This document shows positions 26,500 to 38,479 of a stretch of DNA of 64,000 nucleotides, piece after piece (within the stretch, counting starts at the first letter, position 1; every line of letters starts with the position of its first letter). This DNA comes from Sphagnum compactum. Lineage: Eukaryota > Bryophyta > Sphagnopsida > Sphagnales. A model generated the notes under the pieces. That model did no database searches. It saw only the letters and a list, made by a program, of their open reading frames with translations, and was not told the origin of the DNA. A program made the position numbers and the translations under genes. The stretch is taken from positions 10,226,271 through 10,290,270 of the forward strand of contig OZ234499.1 of NCBI GenBank assembly GCA_965153455.1. Direction: 5' to 3'.

Positions 26500-27720
26500 A
26501 AATGTTTTAAAAATGTCATAACAACAAGCTTTAAATGAACTTGCATGCTTCAATGAAACACCTAAAAAAAGGGAACTAACAAACTAACAACAAAAAAATG
26601 GCAACAAACCAATAAAAAACTTGTAAAAAATAAAAATAAAAACATTGGTTATAAGGTACAAAATGAACTTGGTTGGAAGATACGAAATAAAAAAATTATT
26701 TGTTTACAACTTTAATTTTCTTGTTAGTGATGTCAACATGATTCTTACAAGTTATAAAAGAGAGTTAAATAATGTAAACAATGTAAACAATAAATAAATA
26801 TAAAATATAAAATACTTATAAAACATAAACATGTTTTGAAAAAGAAAAAAGAAAAGCAATGTTATTTGATGTTACTATCATAGTAACATAACAACAACAA
26901 GTGAAGTTTTACTAAAAGATCATTGAAGATGATGGCAATTTCTTTAATCACACAACAAACTTGCAAAACAAACACAAACATAAGAGAAAATAAAACTACA
27001 AAAACATGCACATGTCAAAGTGGAAAACTTTACCACATAAAAAGAGCCACGATAAAAAAAGAAAATGCCACAATATAAAAATAAAAGATAACATGTGAAC
27101 AAAAGACATTACAATATAAAAACAAAAGAGATTATAACAAAAGAATAGGAAATATGAAGATGTTGCAATAGAAGAACAAAAAAAGTTATAGTAAAAAAAC
27201 AAAAAATGTTAAAATGTTGTCGCAAAAGATGCCTCAGTAAAAGGCATCACAATTGAATAAAATGAAAAATGAAAACATCACAATAGAAGAACAAGAGACA
27301 TAAAGACATTATAATAAAAGAAAAAAGATGTCGCAACAAAAAATCAAAAGATGTTGCAACAAGGAACACAAGACGTTGCAAAAAGAAAAGAAAATGAAAC
27401 TGCAATAACAAAAACATGGAAAACAAAAGATAAAAACCATTGTAGACAACACCAATTTTGACCACACGCCTATAAACAAAAAATAAAAAATAAAAAAATT
27501 AGAATGAAAGTAAAAAACACATAAAAAGCCTTGTTACACCATGTGAAATCAAAAAAAAAAAAAAAAACCTTTTGTCAAAGAATGACAAATCCTCCAACTC
27601 CACACACCTTTTAAACAAAATAAACAACACTACAAACAAAGAGAAAAAATAGCAGAAAGGAGAAGTGGAGAAGAAAAAGAGAAAGAAAAGGAAGAACAAA
27701 GTAGAAGCAGAAAAAAAGTT
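26500..27720 (+). repeat. Purine-rich degenerate array next to the CACTA element
   Basis: The plus strand is almost pyrimidine-poor, with repeated short units such as AACAAAAGACATTACAATATA and AAAAGATGTTGCAACAA, roughly 20-30 bp apart and clearest at 27040-27400. The opposite-strand open frames here (phenylalanine- and leucine-rich) are by-products of this composition. Confidence 0.5.
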
Positions 27721-28189
27721 TAAAAAGGTAATAGAACACTAGTAGAAAACCTCTTGTTTTTCAACTACATTTCCAACTTACAATTATAGTTGAAAATGAC
27801 CCTTTCGACTATATTTTTTTTTTTCAATTGTAATCTATTTTTTTCAACTACTAATTATAAAAGTTAAAAAGTACAACTTGAAAATGAAATTGCAGTCGAA
27901 AGTGATGGCCCTATGTTAGCACCACATCAATAGCCACTTTTGACCATTTCAGTTGGAAATGATTCCACCATTATAGTTGAAAGTTGTTTTCAACTTGAAC
28001 TTCCCACTAGATGGACTTCATCCGCTGACAAATCATGACATGATCAAAATTTGAATTGAAATTCAACTATGTTCCAACTATGTTTTAACTATGTTTCGAC
28101 TATGTTAGATAAAAATCTAGCCAACAATTTGTTGACGCATGGCCCCATTGATTAACAAGTAGTTTGTTGCCACGTGGCTCAAATAGGTC

Positions 28190-28480
28190 TACATATCACC
28201 TAGGCTAGGGTTAAACTTAAACTACACCAAAGCTAGGTTAAGATCAGACTTACGCTAAGTCTAAACCTAAGTTAAGTTTAAAACTAAGCTAAGCCTAAAC
28301 CTAGCTAAGTCTAAACCAAACTAAGCCTAAACCTAAGTTAAGTTCAAAATTAAGCTAAGCCTAGATTTAAGCCACCTAGGATAACTTCAATCTTACATTA
28401 GGCCCAAACCTAAGCTAGGTTCAAAACTAGGCTAAGCCTAGATTTAAGCCACCTAGGCTAAGCTTAAACCTAGGCCAAAT
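28190..28480 (+). repeat. CTAAGCCTAAACCTAAG-type array inside the CACTA element
   Basis: Short units of the form CTAAGCCTAAACCTAAGTTAAG are repeated with variation. A longer block (from AAGCTAAGCCTAGATTTAAG to CCACCTAGG) occurs twice about 90 bp apart, so the array grew at more than one scale. Confidence 0.6.
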
Positions 28481-28719
28481 GCCTCTTAATTAACAATTTA
28501 CTTTTTCATTTTAAGTTTAACTTTTAAGGTTTAGCTTTTGTGATTAGCTCATCCCAAGTGGCTATTCAACAACTTAAAGTTTGTTTTGTGCTTTGACAAC
28601 GTATCTAATTCACCTATTATACACTTTGGAAACTTGTCATAGAAACAAATAATATGGGATAAATAGTTTAGTTTTAAGCTAGGGTAGAACAACCAGTGAA
28701 TAATCACTTAGTGGTTCAG

Positions 28720-29240
28720 AGCTTGACAAAATCCAAGGACGATCTTATTTCTTTATGGCGTCCAAAGATGAATCAAATTCCTCCTCTTGGCGCATTTGAA
28801 GCACTAAAAATCTTCACAAATGGATAAGAAATGAGAAAGTTATGGCTCCCCGAAGTAGGGGGGGGTCAAAATAGAAAATGTTTTAACACTTGGAAGCCTA
28901 TTCCTGAACATTGTAAACAGTTCTAGGACGTTGCTCCATTGCTTTTAAAGTTCAAAGATGATTTGTAGAACGTAAGGTAGCGCTCCCATAGCACTTTAGA
29001 TTGCTAAAATTAAACAAGAAATGAGAAAGATATGGACTTTGAAAGTTGGAGGGGTCTAAAAGAAAAAAAATGCATTTTGTACTTGAAAAAACGTGTTTTG
29101 TATTTTTTTTTTCCAGCTCTTTCTTGATCACTCCTTTATTTATCTATGGAGTTCAAAGGTGAATTGTCAAAGCTTAATTTAGTGATCCCATAAAGTTTTA
29201 AATCGCTCAAAATGAAGAAGAGATGAAAGATATGAATAAG
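28720..29240 (+). repeat. ~190-bp tandem repeat, three degenerate copies, inside the CACTA element
   Basis: The landmark AAGAAATGAGAAAGTTATGG recurs with changes near 28826, 29017 and 29215. A GTTCAAAGATGA-like block precedes each copy by about 90 bases. The copies have diverged strongly. Confidence 0.55.
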
Positions 29241-29289
29241 TGTTTGGTACGCCGCCGATTAGTCATGGGCAATTCTACCCTAATGTAAC

Positions 29290-31440
29290 TAATTTACAAC
29301 CTAACTATTTGTAACCCAATTGCAAGTTAATCACAATGACTTACTAACAACTACCTAGCAACCTACTTACTTAACTAGTACTACCTAACTACTTATCTAA
29401 CTTAGTCTATTACCAATTAACCTAACTTATTAAACTTATCAATTAACTTAACCTATTAATTGATGGAGCACATGTGGCGCCTAGGTTGGGCTAAAGTTAA
29501 ACAAGGTGACTCCTAGGAGTACCTATTTAAATCCTAACAAAAGTAGCCTAGGGGTTTAATAATTATTAACCTACTAACTAATGTAATGTATGTGGCACCT
29601 AAGTTGGGCTTAAACATAAAGACAATGGCACTTAAGCCTAGACCACCTAATACCTATTTAATATTTAACATAGGTAGCTTAGATACTTAATTTAATTAGT
29701 AATAGTTTGAAAATTCCTATTATGTAAGTACCTAGTGTGGTACCTATAGGTACATAATAGTAGGTATAATAACTAATTATAATAACTAATAATAGGTAAT
29801 CATTTTAATTCTCAAATGTTATTGCAATTAGTTCTAAGCTAGGTTAGTAACATTTTTATAATTATAATAATTGATATTAATTCATATTATTATAATATGA
29901 TCTTAACTTAGGCAAATAGTTAGCTAACCACCTAAAGTTAATTAAGTGTTTAATGTGGCACCTAAGGTACGCACCTAGGTCAAACAATCTAAACCATGCC
30001 TAGGCCTAGATCACCTAATACTTATCCAATGCTTAACATAGGTAAGCTAGATACTTAATAGCTAGTAGTACTTAGAAAATACATATAAGGTAATAGATAA
30101 AAGGTACTTAAAAATAACTACTAGCTACTTAGCTAAATACTTTTATAGCTAACTAGTTTCTATTAAGTAGGTATCTAGTAACTAACTTAAACATTAACCT
30201 TCATGGCTACCTACCTAATTAGTAGCTACCTAATAACTACCTATTAAGGAACTAGCTATCTAATATATTAGATAGATATACATTAACTAAATACCTAACT
30301 AATAATTAGGTGAGTAGCTAAGTAAATTCTAGGTATTTAATAAACACCTAGTATTTCAAGAAATAATTATTTAATTTTTAATCAATTAATCATTAAAATT
30401 TAAAATACTTTTAATTATTTGGAAATTACTTATAAAATAACATAGTTTTCCATTTATTAAATTATCTAAATATTTCTTAAAATTTATCTGAAAATAAATC
30501 TTTTAAAATGCTAGTGATCAATTAATTAAATAAAAAACAATTAGATTTTAAATTACTATCTAATAAAATAAATTATTAAATAATTGGTAAATCTTCAATA
30601 TTAATTATAAATGATTAAATTTCTAACTTATTAAATTAATTTGTAGAAACTACATCAGTTTTAATTCATCATTAAAATTAATTAAATAATTTAAATCGTG
30701 AATCAATAATGTTTTAAATTTTATAACTAACTAACTATTAATCAATTAATTTTTTTGTTATTAACAATAATTTTTTATTAATAAAAATTAACTATCACAT
30801 AGTTCAATAAATATTAGAAATTTAATTAAAATATTGCTTAATATTTGAAAATATAAACTGATAAAAATAATAAATATTATGGATATAGATATATATAAAA
30901 CAAATTTGATTAGTTCATTAATTAAATATTCAATGGGTTTTAATTAATCATTAATAATAACTAGATAATTTAATTTGTGAAGAATTGTTATTTATTATTC
31001 ATTGGTTGACTAAATATTTACTAATTAATACTCATTAATTATTAACCATAACTCTTGATTAAGTAGTTAGATCATATTATTGAGAAATTTCGAAATGGAT
31101 GAAATGTTTCAAAATTATTAAATAAGGAATAATCAGATAATTAATTATCTAAATAATTGGTCAAAAATTCACTTGATCCAACTAATTATTTAGAATAAAT
31201 AGTTATTTTATAACTAATTACTAAATATTAATTATTGGTTAATAAATTATTGACAAATCATTTATTGATAAATATTAAATATTAAATATTTATATATAAA
31301 CTATTGGCTTGTTAATAAAAATAGGTAATTTTTAATTAACTAACAATTATTGCATATTTATTAGTCAATCAGTTAATTAATATTTATAATTGATGAATAA
31401 TGATTAAATATTGTATCAATTTATGATTAATTTATGCATT
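29290..31440 (+). repeat. AT-rich array of CTAACTA / TTAATTAA motifs inside the CACTA element
   Basis: From 29290 to about 30360 the sequence is dominated by CCTAACTA and TAGGTACCTA-like 4-8-bp motifs in both senses. From about 30360 to 31440 it becomes almost pure A/T with many TTAATTA and ATTAAATA words. No gene. Confidence 0.5.
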
Positions 31441-31849
31441 CTTTGCAAGGTTGACTTGTAGTTGCATAGTATAATTGAAAATAGTTGAACCAAAGTTGCA
31501 ACAAAAATATTAGTCCCTTGAACTGCATTTCATCCATCCAACTGGCATTTATCATCCATTTCAATATTTTGTGACTCACCAAAGTAGTCGAACACAAGAC
31601 TTATGATGTTGACACACCACCTCGGGAGGCATGACTATAGGTTGTGTCATTTTCTTAGTTGATGTCTCAACTATAATTCAACTACAAACCTTTTAGTTGA
31701 AATTTACGTTCAACTGTCCATGAAAAGAGTAGAGGGTTCAATTTATTTGGTAGCCCCAATTTTTTTTTAATATTTAAAAATTTGTAGTTGAAAATGACAT
31801 GTAGTCGAAAGCGAGTTGGTCAAAAAAGGGAGGTTTGTTAATAGTGGAA

Positions 31850-34800
31850 CATTGGAAAGAAAAAGGAGTGCAAAAAAGGGCACCAAGAGAGGAGATTTAT
31901 ATATTTTTAGAAAACCCATGGTAAGGCACGTTGGAAAGGCAATGGAAATTTAATAAATGAAAAATAAATATAAAGAAAAAATGTCATGGTGATGAAGAGT
32001 TAAAAAGGTGTCAAAAAAAAAAAGATGGAAAAGACAGAAAGGAACAAAAAACGACTTGCCACCTTCTATAAGTTTGATGCATATGGCAAAAAACCACAAG
32101 AAATAAAACAAAGGAAAACCAACATGTTTCTTTACATAGGTGAAGGGTCTGAAAATATACCTTTCCATATTTGAGATCTTAGCCCTTTTTACCTATTCTC
32201 TAAGCCTATTGGCCTTAGGCTAGGATCTCCTTTTAAAAGACATCCAAAAAACTACTTGTACAAGTCAACACCATTAAAAATTTATCTAAACCCAAATCCT
32301 GTTTTTTTCATTATGAAATATTGAAATGTTTTAAGTGACAACATTTATGTTTCCACACATGAACAATTTTGTCAACTATATCTTAGGTTAAGTGAAAGAA
32401 TTTAAAATTAATTGTAGACACATATGGAAGACCCCATTATGCCTAAGGATGTTTGTTCGAGCTAATCTTTTTAGGCTCCAACAATCAAATGTGATACTAA
32501 GTTTAACCTTGTTTCAATCGTTTCCAATTTCATTTAGAGGATCAACCAATCCCCTTGGAAAAGTTCAAACATTTGAAATCAAAATTAGTTTTTATGGCAA
32601 CATCAAAATTAAAAATTGATAATGGATTTGTTTGCCTTTTAAACCATTTTTTTCTCCTTATTTCTTATGTTTTTTTTTTTTTTTTCAATCCAAATGGTGT
32701 TATTGAACTTGTTGTTAAGATGAATTATCATGGTTCATTCCTTGATTTTCCATTTCAATTGATAGGACGTGAGTTGTAAAAAAAAAGACTTGCTAGGCTA
32801 AGAGTCATTTGACTTGTTTTATTTCATGGGTGAGGGCTAAATTTGGCACTTGAAATGCTTCCAAATATTGTTATTTTATCCTTTAACATTTTGGAATCCA
32901 TGCATAATGTTACATACCATGATTTACAAATTGTGTGCTTTTGTTGACTAGGATCTTCTAAAGGTTAATGAAAAAAGTTGGATTTTAGATCCTACATATG
33001 GTTCACAAATAATAGTTGTGCAAGTCATATTAGAGTACTTCAAACACCACACCCTTAACCCAAGTACAAAATCCTCAAACCTAAGTGTTGATTGGACACA
33101 AATGGTCTAGGTCTTAAATGTTTATAAGAAAGGAATTCTAATAATGTACATCAACAATTGGAACCTAATTTACACATTTCATCATGCTTTAGTCCTTCCA
33201 AGACCATCAAACACATGGCTTAAATGGGGAGTTTACTAGCTTGTGTTTCAAGCTTATAATTTCTAGCCTTACAACAAAAATGGGTTGAAAAAATATATTT
33301 ACTTTCAAGGTGAAAGCATGGTAAAGTATACCAATGAGGGATACTTTATTTTTGTTTGGGAAGTATCCATAAATACATTGAACCCATGATTTTTAAAAAT
33401 TTTAATGATCAATAATTTTATTTATATTCACTTCATTGCATAATATTAAAAATTTACATTTTTTAATGTGCATTTAAAAAAATTTAAAATACAAGTATAG
33501 AAAAGTAAGTGTTCCACTTTTGAACAAGTATATGAAAGTATGATGAAAGTACAATTGCAGTTGGATTTTTAATACTTTCAAATGGATAAAACATTAATGT
33601 GTATCAATGTCTTTTAATTTTTTTCATATTATAATAATAATCTACTAAAGTTTTTGTGTAAAAGTATGTTTGAAAATTTGAAAACCTAGCTAGGTTAAAG
33701 TTCATACTTTTCATCCATTTTTCTTATACTAAAATTTCCTCACACTTTATGTGGCTTACCATAAACTTAATGGAGTGCACCATTGCTTCGTAATACAAGT
33801 TTAAATTTTTTTGAATAGGCTTTTTCATGTTTATGCCACAAATGTGACTATGAGTAGGGTGAAAGCACAATGAAGTGGACAACTAAAAGTACTTGCAAGT
33901 CTATTTGTCAAATGAACAAAAAGTAAGATTAAAACCCATCACAAAATTGTTATACGTTCAATTTTTTAAGTTGAATGATAAATAACAAGATACTTTTTCA
34001 TTATTACAATTAATTTTTTTAATTTTGCATTGTAAAAGTAGGTTTCAAATAGACTTTTCTAAATGCAAGTAGCTTTTAAAACCTACTTATCTGCAATGTA
34101 AAACTTGATTCAAATATGTGTCAAGTATATTCTACCAAAGAGAAAGTAGATTTGTTTTTTGGTGATGCCCTTGAATATACAACAATTTTTATGCTATAAC
34201 TTCATTTATGTATATTCATTAAATATTTTAATGAAAAAATAGGTTTGAACACCATATTGACCAATCAATTTCAATTCCCTACTTTTATTATTTTGAATTA
34301 GTTTTTGAATTTTTTTAATTGATTTACAATAAACCCAAATGGGGGCTCAATAATTTCAAAGTGAAATTTAAGTGGAATTTGAATCTAGTTTCTTGTGTTT
34401 TCATGAAAACCTGCCTTTTTTTCAACTTGATAATTTTTCATCAACTTTTTCCTATATACTTTACCATGTTTTCACTCACTACATGGTGAATATGTTTTTG
34501 GCATACATTACCCATGCTTTCACCTTTCAAGCTATTTCCCATGCATCATTTTTCTATGGCCAAAAAATCATAACATGTATTTAAAGATCATTGTGTACAT
34601 TCAAGAAAGAATTGAAAAGAATTGTTTCTTTTTCATGTCAAAACATATTTTAATCCTCATGCAACTATTTTTCATTTGAGTTTTCTTTTTTTTTCATTGG
34701 CATCCACCATTAAACCCTAAACATTTTCAAAAATTCATCATTCTCACTCTTCACAATGTTGTTTTTCATTCTTCCCATTCACAAAATAACAAGCTTTGGA

Positions 34801-35580
34801 TTGTGTGGTCTCACAAGAACAAAATCTCTTACATTAAAGTATGTAAAGGGCATGTATGTTGTTTTTAGAAAAAACCTCATGTTATTTGTCCCAAAATAAT
34901 GAGGAATGATTGGATTTTCTAAATCAACTTCTAAAATGTTTAACAAAAAAGCCTTAACATGATTTGCCTTCCAATTGCTTGAAGGTTGAAAGTTTTTCAA
35001 AAGAGTCCCACTTTGAAGAGGTAAGGGTTTTTGGTAGATGCAACAATACATCCTCCCAATAGTCCACATAAAGGTTCAAAACACATGTAAGTTTCATATT
35101 TCATGATGCCCTACCAACCAAAATTCTATGTACTTGGATATTTTGTATTAATGAATTTTTTCCTTCTCCGTAGGCCTCATCACATGATTTCCCCAAATCT
35201 GGGGAAAACAAACCAACATTACACCGATATGTGTCATAGTTCACTTCATTAGATTTTGAATGAACTTGAACATATTTACATTGCAAAAGTGGTCAACCCT
35301 TAGTGAATAGGACCAATTATTATGAACTAATGAATCCAATAATAGTTAATTCATTAGACTAGTCTCCTAGGTCATAATTAGGCTAGGCTAGGCACCTAAA
35401 AACCTAGCTTAAAAGTTAAAATAGGAATTGAGGCTAACCTAGGCCATCTAGTAATTCACCAATTTAGGGGTGTAACTAGTTGAACCTTTCACCTCTTTTC
35501 ACCTTCACGTTTAAAGAACAAGTCCTTAACCATTGGAACACCATTTAAATAAATGAAATGTTTTGTCACCGCATATTATT
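31850..35580. other. AT-rich non-coding stretch
   Basis: No gene recognised. Minus-strand open frames at 35286-35101 and 35069-34779 are adjacent and protein-like (cysteine- and asparagine-containing) but carry no motif I know. They may be a decayed transposon protein. Confidence 0.35.
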
Positions 35581-36128
35581 ATGCACATTTTTTTTTTAAT
35601 CTATGTAAGCTACCATATGTTAGACTCTCATGCTACGATCTTAGGTTATTCTTACGTTAATGTAGGTTATTTTAAATTATTCCTAAGCTAATGTAAACTA
35701 TCCTTGGTTATTTTTAAGCTACCATAGGCTCGGATTTTAGGTTAGTCCTAAGTTATTTAAGTTATTTTTAGTCATTATAACTTATTGACCCTAGGTTATT
35801 ATCAACTATTCCACCCTTGGAAGTTTTAGGCTATTGTACCATAGGTTATTTTTTATTATTCTATATTATTCCACATTATTTTAGGAGATTCTTAATTAAG
35901 TTCTATTATTAGTTATTCTAGGGTGATCCATCCTAAATTAATTTAGGTTACTTTCAATTATTCTTAGCTATTCTAAGGTAATCCACTCTATGTTATTTTG
36001 AATTATCCTAGACTATTTTAAGCTATTCCACCCTAGATTATTTTAAATTATTATCGATTTTAGGTTATTTTGGGCTATTATAGGTTTTTTCATCTTACGT
36101 TATTTTAAGTTATTTTTGGATGTTCTTA

Positions 36129-36944
36129 GTGTCAAGGACACGAAAAACCATGACAACAAAGGCTAAAGGAAAGGTCTAAGTCTAATTTCCAAACAAGGAA
36201 CAAAATAAGATTTTATGATTAAAAAACAAAAACACAAAAACTAAAAACAAGAACATAAAAAAAATGTGCAAAACAAATGTGAAAATAGATCTTTATTATG
36301 TTAACATATGCAAAACGTGAACATGAAGAGAACATGACAAGGGTATGATGCAAGATTGTGACTAAGATTAGTGTCGAACAAATTAAAGGTTATGAAGGGT
36401 CTTACTTTTATTTATACCCCTTTGGGGACCCAACTTAAGGAAGCTTTCAAAAAGGTTTTTATGTGTGCATTAAACAAAAAAACTTTTTGAGAACCTTCTT
36501 AACTAAAATGCGACTATTAGTTAACTGAAATTTAACTGAAAGTTAATTCAAATTTAGTTATGAATTAATTAAGAGTTAACTGAGGTTAATTAGAACTTAA
36601 CTGTGAATTAACTAGAAGTTAATTCGATTTAACTAAAACTTAATTAATATTTAATTGAGACTTAACTAAGACTTAATTAGGATTTAACTCAACGTTAATT
36701 TGGACTTAATTAAACATTAACTAGGATTTACTAAGATTTAACTAAAATTTTGTTGGGATTTAATTTAGATTTAACTGAAAATTAACTAAAAGTTAATTGG
36801 TAGTGAACTAGAAATGAACTACAGTTTAATTAAAAGTTAATTAAAGGCGAACTAAAACTAAATTAGGAGTTAGGTACAAGTTTACTACAAATCATGGATG
36901 AACATTCAAATGAATGAACCCCATGACACTGGCATCTATGACAC
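36129..36944. mobile_element. Probable small DNA element (816 bp) inserted at TA within the array
   Basis: The segment begins GTGTCA and ends TGACAC and has a TA on each side (36127-36128 and 36945-36946), while both flanks are the same GGTTATTTT array. Removing it restores the array. The arms are only 6 bp, so class (mariner-like by its TA) is uncertain. Its right half is itself an array of TTAACTNNNA units (36480-36890). Confidence 0.4.
36480..36890 (+). repeat. Short-unit array around TTAACT/TTAATT
   Basis: Units such as AGTTAATTAGAACTTAACTG repeat with an average spacing of 10-16 bp, about 30 times, with much variation. No coding potential. Confidence 0.6.
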
Positions 36945-37899
36945 TAGGTTATTTTTCCTTATGTTATTTTCAATTATTATAGGTTATTTTATTTGATTAT
37001 TTTAGGCTATTATTTTTTAGTTTATTTGAGTACATTATTCCCTAATTTATTTAAAATTATTTTATCTTAAGTTATTTTTGGCTAATCCAAACTATTCCAC
37101 CTTAATATTTTTCCTGTTATTATAAGGTATTCCACTTTAAGATATTATAAATTATTGCAAATTATTTTAGGTTATTCTACCATACATTATTTTAGGCTAT
37201 GTAGCCTTAGGTTGTTTTAGGCTATAACATTAGTTTATTACAAGATATAACCTGTAATAACCTATAATAACTTAGAATAATAAAAAATAGCTATAGTACA
37301 CTAACCTAGAATAACTTAATGTGAAATAACCAAAAATAACCTTGGGTAGAATAACCCAAAATAACTTAAGGTGAAATAGCCTAGAATAGTGAAAAATAAC
37401 CTAAGAAAAAATATTTTAAAATAACTTAAAGTGAAATAGCTTAGAATAACCCAAGATAAAATAACTTAGGGTATTTAAAACAAAAAAGAAACTTATATTC
37501 TATAGTGAATTACTTCAATTAGTAATGAATTATGTCAATTAATAATGAAACATGATGTTTATAATGACCTTATAGTGACATAATTTTAGACAAGGTGAAA
37601 TGATTAAGGTGGGGTAAACCTATTTCCCTTTAAAGTTCCCATATTGATTTAAACTAATCAATTGCACCACACTTTTGGACTAATATTGACACATACTTGA
37701 AACAAATGTTACACTCCAAAAATATATATACACATGTAAAAATGTGAAATTTAAATTTTACGATGGATTTTGTTGTTATTTTTTCTTAACTTCACAAATA
37801 GACTACCAAGGTAATTTGAGGTACACTTTCTTTTAATAATAATAATATTTGCCCAATAATAATAATTTTGTGTTTCAAATAAAAGCTACAAAAAATCTA

Positions 37900-38470
37900 C
37901 AAAAAGAATAATCTTTAATGGCCACAAAATGTGGAATAAAAGTAGATGACATTGAACACAAAGATCTTATTATTACAACTATAAATTAGTTTTTAAAAAT
38001 GAGCATCTAGATTATAAACATGAAGGTTGATCAAATAATATAATAAAGATAAAAAATTGAAGCTTCTACAAATAATAAAGGTGGAAGGAGAATATTTATG
38101 GCGGCCTCATGATGTTGAACCAAAAAAATGAGAATAAGCAAAAAGATCCCACAATCACAACCATAACTTAGTTACAAAAATGAAAACATTACAAATAATG
38201 AAACTAATGAAAAAAACTTATAACAAACAGAAAGTAAATCTTTTGTAACTAGCAATTTGGTTGAAGCAGATTAATGTATAGTGGTCTCATGATGTTGAAC
38301 AAAGGCAAATGATATTGATCACAAAAAGATCTTCAATCACAATTACAAATAGTTCAAAAAATGATGATATTACAAATAATGAAATTAATGAAGAATACCT
38401 ACAGCAAAGAGAAGAAGTTGAAGCTTTTACATATTACAAAGGTGGAAGCAAAATGTTGTTTATGGAACAT
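37900..38470 (+). repeat. ~183-bp tandem repeat, three copies
   Basis: AAAGATCTTATTATTACAAC-like blocks recur at about 37962, 38141 and 38326, and a GGCCTCATGATGTTGAAC-like block recurs at about 37915, 38098 and 38283. The period is thus 180-185 bp. Only the last copy keeps an open frame (38309-38536); the others contain stops. Whether it ever coded is unknown. Confidence 0.6.
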
Positions 38471-38479
38471 AGCAACATG

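Larger units (their letters stand above)
27737..31846. mobile_element. Non-autonomous CACTA (En/Spm) element, 4,110 bp
   Basis: The left end is CACTAGTAGAAAACCTC, the typical plant CACTA terminus. The right end is GAGGTTTGTTAATAGTG, whose reverse complement matches the left end at 14 of 17 positions. The 3-bp flanks are GAA on both sides (27734-27736 and 31847-31849), the duplication size expected of CACTA elements. Subterminal regions carry repeated short motifs in both senses, such as TAGTTGAAAATGA (about 27787 and 31784), TTCGACTAT and GTAGTCGAAAG. The interior has no transposase frame and consists of degenerate arrays (28190-28480, 28720-29240, 29290-31440). It would depend on a transposase made elsewhere. 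Confidence 0.85.
35590..37480 (+). repeat. GGTTATTTTA array that inverts near 37,235
   Basis: From about 35600 the plus strand repeats TTAGGTTATTTTA, TTATTCCACCCTA and similar 10-14-bp units. After about 37,235 the units appear as the reverse complement (AATAACCTA, AATAACTTAG). The array is interrupted at 36129-36944 by a different sequence, listed separately. Confidence 0.6.

Noticed and set aside
26996-27699. Minus-strand hydrophobic open frames that look like small membrane proteins
   Set aside because: The plus strand is a purine-rich simple array; phenylalanine and leucine runs on the other strand follow from composition.
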